Source: an uncultured Sutterellaceae bacterium
GTDB lineage: Bacteria; Pseudomonadota; Gammaproteobacteria; Burkholderiales; Burkholderiaceae_F
DNA: 64,000 nt
Direction of reading: 5' to 3'
Assembly: GCA_902797695.1 (NCBI GenBank)
Contig: CADBTW010000045.1
Coordinates: forward strand, 84,426 to 148,425
Made by a program: the position numbers and the translations under genes. Of this stretch, positions 45,107 through 54,619 are shown one piece after another. Position 1 is the stretch's first letter. The number at the start of each line of letters is the position of its first letter. Below the pieces are notes generated by a model. The model worked only from the letters and a program-made list of their open reading frames with translations. It ran no database searches and had not been told where the DNA came from.

Positions 45107-47509
45107 ATGGATTTCTCTAAACTTCTGACGAAGCGCCGGACGTTCCTCCAGGGCGTCCTCGCGGCTTCCGCTCTCGGCATCGTGCCGCTCCCCTGCACCG
45201 TGGCGGTCGCGCGGGCAGTCGAGGAAATGGACAGCTGCGTCTGGTGCGCTTGCGTGATCAATTGCGGCCAGCGCTGTCCACTGCGGTGCATTGTGAAGAA
45301 CGGGCAGGTGATCCGGGTCGAGACCGACAACTCGCTTCCGGACAGCGCCGAGCCCCGTCTCCCCCGACAGATCAGGGCGTGCCAGCGCGGGCGCTCGATG
45401 CGGCAGAGGATCTATTCTCCCGACCGCCTGAAGTACCCGATGAAGCGGGTCGGGGAACGCGGCGACGGGAAGTTCGTCCGGATCACCTGGGACGAGGCCC
45501 TGAAGACGATCGCCTCCGAATGGAAGCGGATTCGCGAGAAGTACGGGAACGAGGCGATCTACTGGCAGTACTGCAGCGGCCAGCAGAGCCTCGTGAGCAG
45601 CCGCAGGGCATGGTGGCGCCTGATGAACCTCATGGGCGGCTATCTCAAGTACTACGGTTCCTACTCGACTGCGCAGCTCCGGCGCGCGATGCCGTTCACC
45701 TTCGGCGAGCGGCTCCAGGCCTCCCTCCCATCTGAGATCGCGAACGCGGACCTTTATGTCACGTTCGGGAACAATTCGAACGTGAACCGTCCGTCAGGCG
45801 GCGGCAAGGGCTACCAGATCGACCAGGCGATGGAGAAGCACCGCCCGAGGATGATCGTGATCGACCCGGTGTTCACCGACACCGCCTCGACCCGCGCGGA
45901 CCAGTGGATCCCGATCCGCCCGGGCACCGACGCCGCGCTCGTCAACGCGCTCGCCTATGAGTTCATCCGCAACAACTGGATCGACCAGGCGTTCCTCGAC
46001 AAGTACTGCGTCGGGTTCGACGAAAAGACGATGCCTGAGGGCGCCCCTGCCCACGCGGACTACAAGTCCTACATCATGGGGACCGGCTACGACCGCATCC
46101 CGAAGACCCCTGAATGGGCGGCGCCCATCACGAAGATTCCTGCTGAAACCATCAGGAAGCTCGCCTCCGAAATGGCGCACGCGAAGCGGCTCTTCGTTTC
46201 ACAGGGCTGGGGCACGCAGCGCCGAGCGAACGGCGAGCAGGCCTGCCGTTCGATCGCGATGGTGCCGATCCTCCTCGGCCAGATCGGGCTCCCCGGCACG
46301 AATAACGGCGACCACGAGGGCAACACCCCCTTCCCCGCGGTCTATCTCCCGACTGGGAAAAACCCGGTGAAGGAGAAGATTCCTGTCTTCATGTGGACTG
46401 ACGCGATCTTCCGCGGCCCCGAGATGACCCGCCGCACCGACGGCATCCTGGGGGTCGAAAAGCTGAAGGTCGGAATCAAGATGATCGTGAATTCGGGCGG
46501 AAACACGATGATCAACCAGCACTCCGAAACCTTGTGGACCGACAAGATCCTGAGGAACACGAAGAACTGTGAATTCATTGTGGTCTGCGACAACATGATG
46601 ACCCCGTCCGCGCGGTACGCCGACATCCTGCTTCCGGACACGCTCGGACCCGAAACGAACGACATCGCCTGCCAGGGCGGCAGCAACGGCGACGTCGCCG
46701 AGATGCTCGCGATCCAGAAGGGGATCGAGCCGCAGTTTGAGCAGCTCTCCTCCTGGGAGATCTGCAGGAGGCTCGCGAAGGAACTCGGACTCGAGGAGAA
46801 GTTCACCGAGGGCCGCAGCCAGATGGACTGGGTGAAGTGGTGCTACGAGGAAACCCGGAAAAAGGTTCCGCAGCTCCCCGACTTCGACACCTTCTGGAAG
46901 AACGGAATGGCGAAGGTCTGGGGCTATCGGAAAGACCCCGTCTGCCTCGGCGCCTTCAGGCGCGATCCGAAGAAGAACCCGATCAAGACCCCGTCCGGGC
47001 TGATCGAGATCTACTCGAAGAAGCTCGCGGACGAGACGCGCGACTGGATCCTTCCGAAGGGCGACGTCATCACCCCGATCCCGACCTTCTACAAGAGCTG
47101 GGACATGGAGGGCGACCCGAACGAAAAGAAGTACCCGCTCGAATGCTTCGGCATCCACGGGCACGGCCGCATCCACTCGACCTTCTACAACCTCCCGTGG
47201 CTGCAGGAACTGCACCCTGACGCCGTGATCATCAATCCGGTCGACGCGAAGCCTCGCGGGATCAAGGAGGGCGACATGGTGCTTGTCTGGAACGACCGCG
47301 GAACGCTCGAGCTTCCGGCGCGCGTCACGCCCCGCATCATGCCTGGCGTCATCACGATCCCCCAGGGCGCGTGGTTCACGCCGAAGAAGATCGGCGGCAG
47401 GGTGGTGGACGTCGGCGGCAACATCAACACGATCACGAGCCACCGTCCGTCCGCCCTCGCGAAGGGCAACCCCCAGCACACGAACCTCGTCCAGGTTCGG
47501 AAGGCCTAG
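45107..47509 (+). CDS. DmsA-type molybdopterin oxidoreductase, catalytic subunit
   Basis: Periplasmic terminal reductase of the DMSO reductase family using bis-MGD molybdenum. Tat signal TKRRTFLQG (8-16). An FeS motif region CVWCACVINCGQRCPLRC (44-61) with Cys92 would bind the [4Fe-4S] cluster. The YGSYSTAQ segment (183-190) matches DmsA, where the Ser before Thr (here Ser187) ligates Mo. 800 residues, close to E. coli DmsA (814). Followed by dmsB 24 bases later. S- or N-oxides are the likely substrates by this active site, but many Sutterella-type paralogues are uncharacterised. Confidence 0.88.
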   Translation: MDFSKLLTKRRTFLQGVLAASALGIVPLPCTVAVARAVEEMDSCVWCACVINCGQRCPLRCIVKNGQVIRVETDNSLPDSAEPRLPRQIRACQRGRSMRQRIYSPDRLKYPMKRVGERGDGKFVRITWDEALKTIASEWKRIREKYGNEAIYWQYCSGQQSLVSSRRAWWRLMNLMGGYLKYYGSYSTAQLRRAMPFTFGERLQASLPSEIANADLYVTFGNNSNVNRPSGGGKGYQIDQAMEKHRPRMIVIDPVFTDTASTRADQWIPIRPGTDAALVNALAYEFIRNNWIDQAFLDKYCVGFDEKTMPEGAPAHADYKSYIMGTGYDRIPKTPEWAAPITKIPAETIRKLASEMAHAKRLFVSQGWGTQRRANGEQACRSIAMVPILLGQIGLPGTNNGDHEGNTPFPAVYLPTGKNPVKEKIPVFMWTDAIFRGPEMTRRTDGILGVEKLKVGIKMIVNSGGNTMINQHSETLWTDKILRNTKNCEFIVVCDNMMTPSARYADILLPDTLGPETNDIACQGGSNGDVAEMLAIQKGIEPQFEQLSSWEICRRLAKELGLEEKFTEGRSQMDWVKWCYEETRKKVPQLPDFDTFWKNGMAKVWGYRKDPVCLGAFRRDPKKNPIKTPSGLIEIYSKKLADETRDWILPKGDVITPIPTFYKSWDMEGDPNEKKYPLECFGIHGHGRIHSTFYNLPWLQELHPDAVIINPVDAKPRGIKEGDMVLVWNDRGTLELPARVTPRIMPGVITIPQGAWFTPKKIGGRVVDVGGNINTITSHRPSALAKGNPQHTNLVQVRKA

Positions 47510-47533
47510 GGACAGCAACGGGAGACAATCGAA

Positions 47534-48145
47534 ATGACTCAGAAGGGATTTTTCATCGATACCACCCGCTGCGCCGGGTGCCGGACCTGCAGCGTCGCCT
47601 GCAAGGATCTCAACAACACGCCGAAGGGCATGAACTTCCGCCGCGTGATCGAGTACGAGGGAGGAACCTGGGAGAAGGATCCGAAGGGGTTCTGGCGCCA
47701 GGACGTCTTCGCGTACTATGTCTCGATCGGATGCAACGAGTGCGCGGACCCCGCCTGCGTGAAGGTGTGCCCGGTGAAGGCGCACTATAAGAGGACCGAG
47801 GACGGGCTCGTCCTCATCGACCAGTCGAAGTGCATCGGCTGCGGGGCCTGCGCGAAGGCCTGCCCCTACGGCGTCCCGCAGTTTGACGAGAAACTTCGGA
47901 AGATGCGGAAGTGCGACGGGTGCGTCGCGCGCACCTCGAAGGGCGGGCAGCCCGTCTGCGTCGAGAGCTGCCCGGAACGCGCGCTCGAATTCGGGGACAT
48001 CGAGGAGCTCCGGAAGAAGCACGGGAAGCTCGACGAGATCGCGCCGCTCCCCTCCGCGTCGCTCACGAAGCCGAGCATCGTGATCCGGCCCTGCCGCTCG
48101 GCGAAGCCGGTCGGCTTCAAGGGCGGCTCCGCCCACCGCTTCTAG
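47534..48145 (+). CDS. DmsB-type four-cluster FeS subunit
   Basis: Electron-transfer subunit paired with the preceding reductase. Four [4Fe-4S] motifs are present: CAGCRTCSVAC, CNECADPACVKVCP, CIGCGACAKACP and CDGCVARTSKGGQPVCVESCP. 203 residues, normal for DmsB; no own signal peptide, so it would be exported with the Tat-tagged partner. No dmsC anchor or TorD-like chaperone follows; a terminator comes 50 bases later. It must rely on an anchor encoded elsewhere, possibly that of the next operon. Confidence 0.9.
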   Translation: MTQKGFFIDTTRCAGCRTCSVACKDLNNTPKGMNFRRVIEYEGGTWEKDPKGFWRQDVFAYYVSIGCNECADPACVKVCPVKAHYKRTEDGLVLIDQSKCIGCGACAKACPYGVPQFDEKLRKMRKCDGCVARTSKGGQPVCVESCPERALEFGDIEELRKKHGKLDEIAPLPSASLTKPSIVIRPCRSAKPVGFKGGSAHRF

Positions 48146-48194
48146 ATTGAAAGGGCTTCCGGTGCTTGAAGCGAACACGCCGGAATAGCATCAG

Positions 48195-48229
48195 GCCCCG
48201 CGAAGAAGAATAACTTCGCGGGGCTTTTT
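48195..48229 (+). terminator. Terminator after dmsAB-like operon
   Basis: Perfect 11-bp stem GCCCCGCGAAG/CTTCGCGGGGC (48195-48205 and 48214-48224) followed by TTTTT. Confidence 0.95.
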
Positions 48230-48325
48230 CAATCCCCTGAAAGCGCTGTGCAACAGACCGATCAGAAAAGGCCCTGCATCGCGAAGGGAATGAACACAAT
48301 CGGGAAGAATCCCCTGCCCTTCCGG

Positions 48326-49237
48326 TCAAATCGAGAGCTTCACTTCCTTCGGATGGTCCTCCCCGAACTGCCGGAGATCGTTCTCGTGCTGCCGCCGGAG
48401 GAAATCGCGGATCAGGTCGTCCTTCTTCCCGCCCTTCTTCCATACCGCGCAGAACTGAATGCGGCTTCCTTCGCCAGAGAGCGGAATGCGGACGAGACGG
48501 TTCTGCTCGATCAGCGAAATTACCGTAGTCTCCTGGAAAATCGCGATCCCGTTCCCGAGGAGGATGTTCGTGATGGCGGAGGACGGCTCAAGCTCATAGT
48601 CCCAGGTCCGCATTACCTCGGAGAAGAAGGACGGGTAGGTTTCGCGGTCCTCGTAGAGGATCTGCTCGCCATCAAGCTCCCGACGTTCGATCGTATCGTA
48701 ACCCGCGAAGTGATGCCCCTGGGGGAGAACAACGAAACGGGGCATCTTACGCACGAACGCGACTTCGTACCCGAGCCCCGCGATCTTCGCGGGATCAGCG
48801 AACACGTAGGCGATGTCGCAGTAGCCGGCCGCGATCGCGTCCCAGGCCTGCTTCGCGAAGCACCTTGTCTCGAAGACGCTTAAGCCTGGCATTTCGTGCA
48901 GCAGCTTCTGCACGACGGGAAGCCACGGTTCGTCCGGCACAAACGGCAGGGCCACGCGGAGCTCGTAGTGCGCCGCCCGCTCGAGCGCCTTCGCCTCGTT
49001 CACCGTTTCAGCCATTTCCCTTTGGTAGCGCCGGAAGCGTGATTCGAGCAGTTCTCCCGCGCGCGTCTTTTCCACCCCGCGCCGGGTCCGGGAGAAAAGC
49101 CTCGCGCCGATTTCCTCCTCAAGCGACTGAATCTGCTGGCTTACTCCGGACTGCGAGCAGAAGCAGCGCCGTGCTGTCTTCGAGAATGATAACGTTTCGC
49201 AGACAGTGAGGAAAACGTCAATTTGCTTAGTGTTCAT
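48326..49237 (-). CDS. LysR-family regulator (divergent from second Mo-reductase operon)
   Basis: N-terminal winged helix (VFLTVCETLSFSKTARRCFCSQSGVSQQIQSLEEEIGARLF, residues 8-48) and an effector domain from about 90. 303 residues, standard. It faces the reductase operon at 49.5 kb with a perfect T-N11-A palindrome between them, the classic LysR arrangement. Effector unknown. Its cysteine-rich helix-turn-helix (CFCSQ) is unusual and could allow redox effects, though this is speculation. Confidence 0.9.
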   Translation of the reverse strand: MNTKQIDVFLTVCETLSFSKTARRCFCSQSGVSQQIQSLEEEIGARLFSRTRRGVEKTRAGELLESRFRRYQREMAETVNEAKALERAAHYELRVALPFVPDEPWLPVVQKLLHEMPGLSVFETRCFAKQAWDAIAAGYCDIAYVFADPAKIAGLGYEVAFVRKMPRFVVLPQGHHFAGYDTIERRELDGEQILYEDRETYPSFFSEVMRTWDYELEPSSAITNILLGNGIAIFQETTVISLIEQNRLVRIPLSGEGSRIQFCAVWKKGGKKDDLIRDFLRRQHENDLRQFGEDHPKEVKLSI

Positions 49238-49282
49238 AATGGCTTAAGGCGATTTGCCGAGAACCTCCTCCTGATGGAGGAT

Positions 49283-49297
49283 ATCAGTAAAACTGAT
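49283..49297. promoter_or_regulatory. LysR-type operator palindrome
   Basis: ATCAGT-AAA-ACTGAT is a perfect inverted repeat that contains T-N11-A (49284-49296), the LysR box. It is 46 bases before the LysR start and about 200 before the reductase start. AT-rich DNA follows to about 49410, with TATATAAAAT at 49395. Confidence 0.7.
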
Positions 49298-49494
49298 TAC
49301 TATCGCTATTCATTTTATGTAAATTGAAAGAAAAAAACAGCGATTTTTTCCAAAAAAACAATATAAAAACCCGTGGCAGGACGGAAAAGCCCGCTATATA
49401 AAATTTTCAGTGCCGTTGGAGAAAAGCTCGGCGACTTCCGCGCGAGCGCAAAGAACAACCATCCAACGCGACTTCTGCACGCAAGGAGACTTGT

Positions 49495-52167
49495 ATGGAA
49501 AGAACAGCATTAACAAGGAGAAGCTTCTTCCGGGCAACGGCACTGACCGGCGCTGCCGCCGGACTCGCAGGGGCGATCCCGGGCGGGTTCGTGAAGGACG
49601 CCGAGGCCGCGGCCGAGAAGGCCGCGAAGAAGGACGAGACGAAGATCGTCAAGACCCTCTGCCGCGCCTGCATTCACAACTGCGGCGTCCTCGCGCACGT
49701 GAGGAACGGCCGTATCGTGAAGCTCGAGGGGAACCCAGAGTACCCGATGAGCAAGGGCTGCCTCTGCCCGAAGGCCCTCGCCGGCATCCAGGCGGTCTAT
49801 AACCCGATGAGGAACAAGTACCCGATGCTGCGCGTCGGAAAGCGCGGCGAAGGCAAGTTCCGTCGCATCAGCTGGAAGGAGGCGATCGACCTCCTCGCGA
49901 AGAAGCTGATGGAGGCGAAGAACAAGTGGGGCGCCGAGTCCGTGATCGTGACGACCGGCGGCGGCGGCAACCCCGCGTTCCGCGGCGTCCGGCGCTTTGC
50001 GAACGCTTTCGGTACCCCGAACTTCTGGGAGCCGGGGTGCGCCCAGTGCTTCCTCCCCCGCACCGTGGCCTACGGCCTCATGTACGGCGGCCCGACCACG
50101 TCGATCGCTGACGAGAACTCGCTCGAGATCTACAACCCGAAGACCCCGATGAAGTCGATCGTGCTCTGGGGCACCGATCCTTCCTACAGCTGCCCCGCGG
50201 GCGGCGGCCAGGCGCTCTCCACGCTCCGCGCGAAGGGCGTGAAGACCGTCGTGATCGATCCGCGCTGGGCGGGCGACTCCTCGCACGCCGACGTCTGGCT
50301 TCCGATCCGTCCCGGCACCGACGTCGCGCTCGAGCTCGGCTGGGTGAACTACATCATCGCCCACAAGCTCTATGACGAGAAGTTCTGCTCGGAGTGGACG
50401 AACCTCTCCTACCTCGTCAACACGAAGACAAAGATGATGATGAAGGCGACGGAGCTCGACCCGAAGGCGAAGGCTGACGAGTACGTCGTCCTCGACGGGA
50501 AGACCCCGCGCGTCAATCCCTATCCGTTCGACGCGAAGATGAAGATCACGCTCGACGGCGAAGTCGCGATCAAGGGGACTCTCTACAAGACCGGCTTCCG
50601 GCTCCTGAAGGAGCGCGCGGCCGAGTGGACGCTTGAGAAGACCGGCAAGGTCTGCCACCTCGACCCGAAGATGATCGAGAAGGCGATCAAGATCTACGCC
50701 GAGGGCCCGTCCGGCATCTCGCTCGGCGTCGCGACCGACCAGTACGAGCAGTCCGTGCAGGCAGCCATGGGGTCCGTCATCCTGAACGGCCTCATGGGCT
50801 ATGTCGAGAAGCCCGGGACGCTCATGAACCGCAACCCGAACTCGGGCGTTTCCCCGGCTGGCTCACTCGCCACCCCGGCCTCCTACCTCCTCCCGAAGGG
50901 GCAGCTGAAGAAGCGCCTCGGCGGCGACGACTTCAAGGGCCTCTACCAGTGGGACGCGGCGCAGCCGCCTGCGGTGCTTAAGGCAGCCCTCACCGGGAAG
51001 CCCTACCAGCCGCACATCTGGATCGAGCGCTCCGGCAACAAGTTCGCGGTCTGCGGCAACTCCCCCTCCTGGGTCGCCGCCCTGAAGAAGTTCGACTTCG
51101 TCGTGCACATGTACATGTACCCGACCTCCTTCTCGATGTACGCGGATCTCCTCCTCCCGGCGACCGAGTGGCTTGAGACGAACATGCTGATCCAGTCGCT
51201 CAACATGATCTTCGCCCGCCAGGCTGTCACCCACACCTGGGAAACCGAGGACGAGACGCTCTTCTGGGCGAAGCTCGGCAAGAAGCTCGCCTCGATGGGC
51301 CACGAGAACATGAAGCGCGCCTGCGACCCGAAGGTGATGGGCAAGGACCTCGCCTACTGGAACTCGATGGAGGAGCTCCTCGACGGGCGCCTGAAGAACG
51401 TCGGCCTCACGTGGAAGGAGATGCTCGCGCACCACAATCCGTACACCTGGATGCCGTACGACAAGTGGAACACCTACGGGGTCTACCTGCAGAAGGACCC
51501 GAAGACCGGAAAGCCGAAGGGCTTCCACACGCACTGCAAGAAGCTCGAGCTCTACGGCGAATGCTTCATCACGCTCGGCCGCACCGGCAAGCCCTTCGCG
51601 CTTGACGAGAACCGCCCGGTGAAGAAGGACTACGATCCGCTCCCCTACTACACGGAGCCTGCCGAGTCCCCGAACCGTCCGATCGCGAAGAAGTACCCGC
51701 TCGTCCTCACGTCCGGCCGTGTGCCGTGGTTCCATCACGGCACGCTCCGGAACGCCCCGTACCTCCGCGAGTCGTACCCGGTGCCTGAACTCTGGATCAC
51801 GCCTGCCGACGCGAAGAAGGCCGGCGTCGCGAACGGCAACTGGGCGTGGATCGAAAGCGCCCGCGGCAAGACCCAGGGCAAGGTCCGCGTGACGAAGGCG
51901 ATCCCGCCTGGAGTGGTCTACATGGAACGCTTCTGGTTCCCTGAGACGCTCTACACGCCGACCCACGGCTTCCGCGAAGCGAACGTGAACGTCCTCACGA
52001 AGAACGACCCGCCGTACAACGACGTCGTCGGGACGTACACCCTCCGCGGCTTCCAGGTCCGTGTCTCGAAGGCTGCCGGCGCCCCGAAGGGCGTCTGGAC
52101 GAAGCCCGAGCAGTTCAAGGCCTGGCTGCCGAAGCCGACTGACCGTACCAAGAATCCGGAGCTCTAA
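49495..52167 (+). CDS. Molybdopterin oxidoreductase of uncertain substrate, probably Cys-ligated
   Basis: Periplasmic Mo-bisMGD enzyme, 890 residues. Tat signal LTRRSFFRA (6-14). [4Fe-4S] motif Cys56-x2-Cys59-x3-Cys63-x27-Cys91. At the position where DmsA has its Mo-ligating Ser, this protein has FWEPGCAQCF (Cys182, Cys185), so a cysteine ligand is likely, as in thiosulfate/polysulfide reductases and acetylene hydratase. It is not a close DmsA. Its context (FeS subunit, anchor, TorD chaperone, LysR regulator) shows a membrane-bound respiratory enzyme. Candidate roles include sulfur-compound reduction or reductive dehydroxylation of catechols, but the substrate cannot be read from sequence. 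Confidence 0.85.
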   Translation: MERTALTRRSFFRATALTGAAAGLAGAIPGGFVKDAEAAAEKAAKKDETKIVKTLCRACIHNCGVLAHVRNGRIVKLEGNPEYPMSKGCLCPKALAGIQAVYNPMRNKYPMLRVGKRGEGKFRRISWKEAIDLLAKKLMEAKNKWGAESVIVTTGGGGNPAFRGVRRFANAFGTPNFWEPGCAQCFLPRTVAYGLMYGGPTTSIADENSLEIYNPKTPMKSIVLWGTDPSYSCPAGGGQALSTLRAKGVKTVVIDPRWAGDSSHADVWLPIRPGTDVALELGWVNYIIAHKLYDEKFCSEWTNLSYLVNTKTKMMMKATELDPKAKADEYVVLDGKTPRVNPYPFDAKMKITLDGEVAIKGTLYKTGFRLLKERAAEWTLEKTGKVCHLDPKMIEKAIKIYAEGPSGISLGVATDQYEQSVQAAMGSVILNGLMGYVEKPGTLMNRNPNSGVSPAGSLATPASYLLPKGQLKKRLGGDDFKGLYQWDAAQPPAVLKAALTGKPYQPHIWIERSGNKFAVCGNSPSWVAALKKFDFVVHMYMYPTSFSMYADLLLPATEWLETNMLIQSLNMIFARQAVTHTWETEDETLFWAKLGKKLASMGHENMKRACDPKVMGKDLAYWNSMEELLDGRLKNVGLTWKEMLAHHNPYTWMPYDKWNTYGVYLQKDPKTGKPKGFHTHCKKLELYGECFITLGRTGKPFALDENRPVKKDYDPLPYYTEPAESPNRPIAKKYPLVLTSGRVPWFHHGTLRNAPYLRESYPVPELWITPADAKKAGVANGNWAWIESARGKTQGKVRVTKAIPPGVVYMERFWFPETLYTPTHGFREANVNVLTKNDPPYNDVVGTYTLRGFQVRVSKAAGAPKGVWTKPEQFKAWLPKPTDRTKNPEL

Positions 52168-52169
52168 CC

Positions 52170-52763
52170 ATGGCGCAGAAAACACTCGTAATTGACCTCG
52201 ACCGCTGCACCGGATGCGGTGCGTGCGAAACCGCGTGCAAGATGGAAAACAACGTGGCGCTCGGCGTGTACTACAACAAGCTCCACGAAATCGGGCCGGT
52301 CGGCACCTTCCCGAACCTGAAGGGCTATTGGCTCCCGCACGTCTGCCAGCAGTGCCGCGACGCACCCTGCGTCGCGGTCTGCCCGACCCACGCCACCTAC
52401 CAGACGAAGGACGGGCAGGTGCTGATCGACAAGAAGAAGTGCATCGGCTGCAAGCTCTGCATGAAGGCGTGCCCGTACGGCGCCCGCAGCTTCAACGCCG
52501 AACTGAAAGTTGTCGAGAAGTGCACGCTCTGCCATCACCTGCAGGAAGTGGGCGAGAAGCCCGCATGCGTCAAGGCCTGCTGCGCGCACGCCCGGTTCTT
52601 CGGCGACATCGATGATCCCAACAGCGATGTCTCGAAGGCGATCGCGGCTGCCGGCAAGGAGAATGTCCACTCCATGCCTGACCACGGCAACCATCCTTCG
52701 GTCCGGTACATCCTGCATAAGAAGCAGGGCGACTGGCTGAAGAACCCGCCGAAGATGATCTAA
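52170..52763 (+). CDS. DmsB-type four-cluster FeS subunit of the second reductase
   Basis: 197-residue ferredoxin-like subunit with four [4Fe-4S] motifs (CTGCGACETAC, CQQCRDAPCVAVCP, CIGCKLCMKACP, CTLCHHLQEVGEKPACVKAC). Starts two bases after the catalytic gene. It links the catalytic subunit to the membrane anchor encoded next. Confidence 0.93.
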   Translation: MAQKTLVIDLDRCTGCGACETACKMENNVALGVYYNKLHEIGPVGTFPNLKGYWLPHVCQQCRDAPCVAVCPTHATYQTKDGQVLIDKKKCIGCKLCMKACPYGARSFNAELKVVEKCTLCHHLQEVGEKPACVKACCAHARFFGDIDDPNSDVSKAIAAAGKENVHSMPDHGNHPSVRYILHKKQGDWLKNPPKMI

Positions 52764-52815
52764 GGCTCTTTCCTTAGAATCTAGGCGTTGTCAAAAAGAG
52801 GGAGGAAGGATCGAG

Positions 52816-53634
52816 ATGAGTGCTATTGCTTGGAACCTCGTCCTCCTCGCGGGGGCTGCCTCCGCGGGGGCTGGGGCGGCAGCTGCGGCCGGAGCCGGTG
52901 AAACGCTTGGCGGCGCTTCAGGGCCCGATCTCCGCAGAGTCGCCTCCTCCTCCCTTATCCTTCTGCTCCTCGCGCTCGCGATCGGGATCCTGTCGCTCGG
53001 GCATCCCTCGATGGCGCTTACGATCCTCTCGAACCCGGGATCCGGGCTTTTCTGGGAGCTCTTCGCGTTCGGAGCCTCAATTCTTCTTTCGGCCGCCTAC
53101 GTGGCGGCCCTCTCGAAGGGCGCGGCCGAGAGCACCTGCCGGACGGCGGGAACGCTTTCGGGTTCCTTCGCGCTCCTTCTCATGCTTTTCATCGGGCTCA
53201 CGAGCTACATGCCGTGGAGCCCCGTCTGGGGAACGTGGACGCTCGCGGTCCCCTTCGTGCTCTTCGCGGTGCAGGGGGCCGTGTTCGTCCGTATCGGCAC
53301 CGTTGATGCTGGCCCCAGGACCCGGAAGTTTGCGTCGATCGCGCCTGCGGTGACGCTCGCCTCGATCGCGATCTACCTCTCGGTCCTTGCCGGGAGCAGC
53401 GACGAAACCGCGGCTGCCGCGCTTTCGGAAGGGATTTCCGGAAGCTTTGCCGCCGGCTTCTGGGGACTCGTCGTCATCGCCGGAATCGCCGTCCCCGCCC
53501 TCCTTCCGTTCCTCAGGAACATTTCCCCGAAGATCGCCGGACTCGCCGGACTCCTACTCTCCGCGCTCGGCTGCGGCGCCTTCCAGTGGTTCCTCGGGGC
53601 GCTCGGAACCGTCGAGGCGGTACCCGTCTACTAG
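52816..53634 (+). CDS. DmsC-like membrane anchor subunit
   Basis: Integral membrane protein, 272 residues with about eight hydrophobic helices, matching DmsC in length and helix number but low in sequence conservation. Position after the A and B subunits gives the assignment. It would oxidise menaquinol and pass electrons to the FeS subunit. Very Ala/Gly-rich first loop. AGGGAGGAAGGATCGAG precedes the ATG. Confidence 0.75.
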   Translation: MSAIAWNLVLLAGAASAGAGAAAAAGAGETLGGASGPDLRRVASSSLILLLLALAIGILSLGHPSMALTILSNPGSGLFWELFAFGASILLSAAYVAALSKGAAESTCRTAGTLSGSFALLLMLFIGLTSYMPWSPVWGTWTLAVPFVLFAVQGAVFVRIGTVDAGPRTRKFASIAPAVTLASIAIYLSVLAGSSDETAAAALSEGISGSFAAGFWGLVVIAGIAVPALLPFLRNISPKIAGLAGLLLSALGCGAFQWFLGALGTVEAVPVY

Positions 53635-53655
53635 TAAAAACAAAAGGGCAGTCAA

Positions 53656-54336
53656 ATGGATGAACTCGAAGCCATCTTCTCCAACCGCGAAAGCCTCTAC
53701 GCGATGCTCTCCCGGCTCCTCATCCGCGAGGTGGACGCGGAGTTCCTCGCGGCGCTGAAGGCCACCTCCTTCCCCGAGGACGCAGGGGTTGCGGAGCTCA
53801 CCGAAGGCTACCGGATGCTTTCAGGCTACGTGAAGAACCCGCCTGAGAACGCGCTCGAAGACCTCGCGGTCGACTACGCCGGCGCGATCCTCGGGGCTGG
53901 CCACGCCGCGCAGACCGAGGTCGCCTGCCCCTACGAATCGTTCTACACGTCGCCCTCGCGCCTCCTGCAGCAGGACTCGTGGGAAAAGATGCGGAACCTC
54001 TGCCTGCTGAAGGGCTACGTCCTGAACGACCGGGGGCTCCTAGAAGACCACCTGGGGCTCGAGCTCCAGTACATGGGGATCCTCGTCCGCGAGAGCCTCG
54101 CCGCGATACGCGCGAAGGACGAGGCCGAGCTCCGCAGGAATGTCGGCGAAGAGGTCACGTTCCTCGAAACGCACCTCCTCAACTGGGTGCCCTCCTTCAC
54201 GCGGGACCTGAGGAAATTCGCGAAGGAGCCGCTCTACCAGGCGACAGCGAGGATCCTTGACGGGTTCCTGCCGCTTGACCGCGAGATGCTCCTCTCGCTC
54301 TCCAAGCCCGGGGAGGACGCGGCGGAATCGAAGTAG
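53656..54336 (+). CDS. TorD/DmsD-family maturation chaperone
   Basis: Cytoplasmic chaperone that binds the Tat leader of the reductase and aids Mo-cofactor insertion. 226 residues, all helical, with the family pattern EDHLGLELQYMG (about 132-143), ETHLLNWVPSF and the earlier LAVDYAGAILG and YESFY segments. It sits 21 bases after the anchor gene and ends the first half of the operon at a strong terminator. Confidence 0.9.
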   Translation: MDELEAIFSNRESLYAMLSRLLIREVDAEFLAALKATSFPEDAGVAELTEGYRMLSGYVKNPPENALEDLAVDYAGAILGAGHAAQTEVACPYESFYTSPSRLLQQDSWEKMRNLCLLKGYVLNDRGLLEDHLGLELQYMGILVRESLAAIRAKDEAELRRNVGEEVTFLETHLLNWVPSFTRDLRKFAKEPLYQATARILDGFLPLDREMLLSLSKPGEDAAESK

Positions 54337-54381
54337 GAGCTCCAAGGAGCTTTACCTGAATCCTCGCCGAACAGGCTTCCC

Positions 54382-54416
54382 GGCCCGCCTGAGCAGAAAA
54401 TGCCGGCGGGCCTTTT
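54382..54416 (+). terminator. Terminator after the TorD-like gene
   Basis: GGCCCGCC (54382-54389) pairs with GGCGGGCC (54405-54412), then TTTT. The following napG-like set must use another promoter or read-through. Confidence 0.85.
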
Positions 54417-54619
54417 CCCAATTGGAAGAGCCTGCTTCCGGGTGGGATTCGGAAGCAGTGAAATTTCATCAGAACGGCGCGGCGCAACGATCAAAAGCCT
54501 CGCCGGCAGACGAAGGCCCGGGCCACGAAGAAGAATCCGGCCGGGCACAGAAGGGCGGTAAAGCTCTTCCAGCCTTCCCCCCTCATCGGGAAGGACTTTA
54601 CACGCTTGAGGCGTCCGCC

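Noticed and set aside
46199-48178. 659-residue open frame antisense to the dmsAB-like genes
   Set aside because: Shadow of two clearly real genes.
49372-49390. Sigma-54 promoter (TGGCA…GC) upstream of the second Mo-reductase
   Set aside because: The spacing between the GG and GC elements is 12 rather than 10, and no sigma-54 activator gene is nearby.
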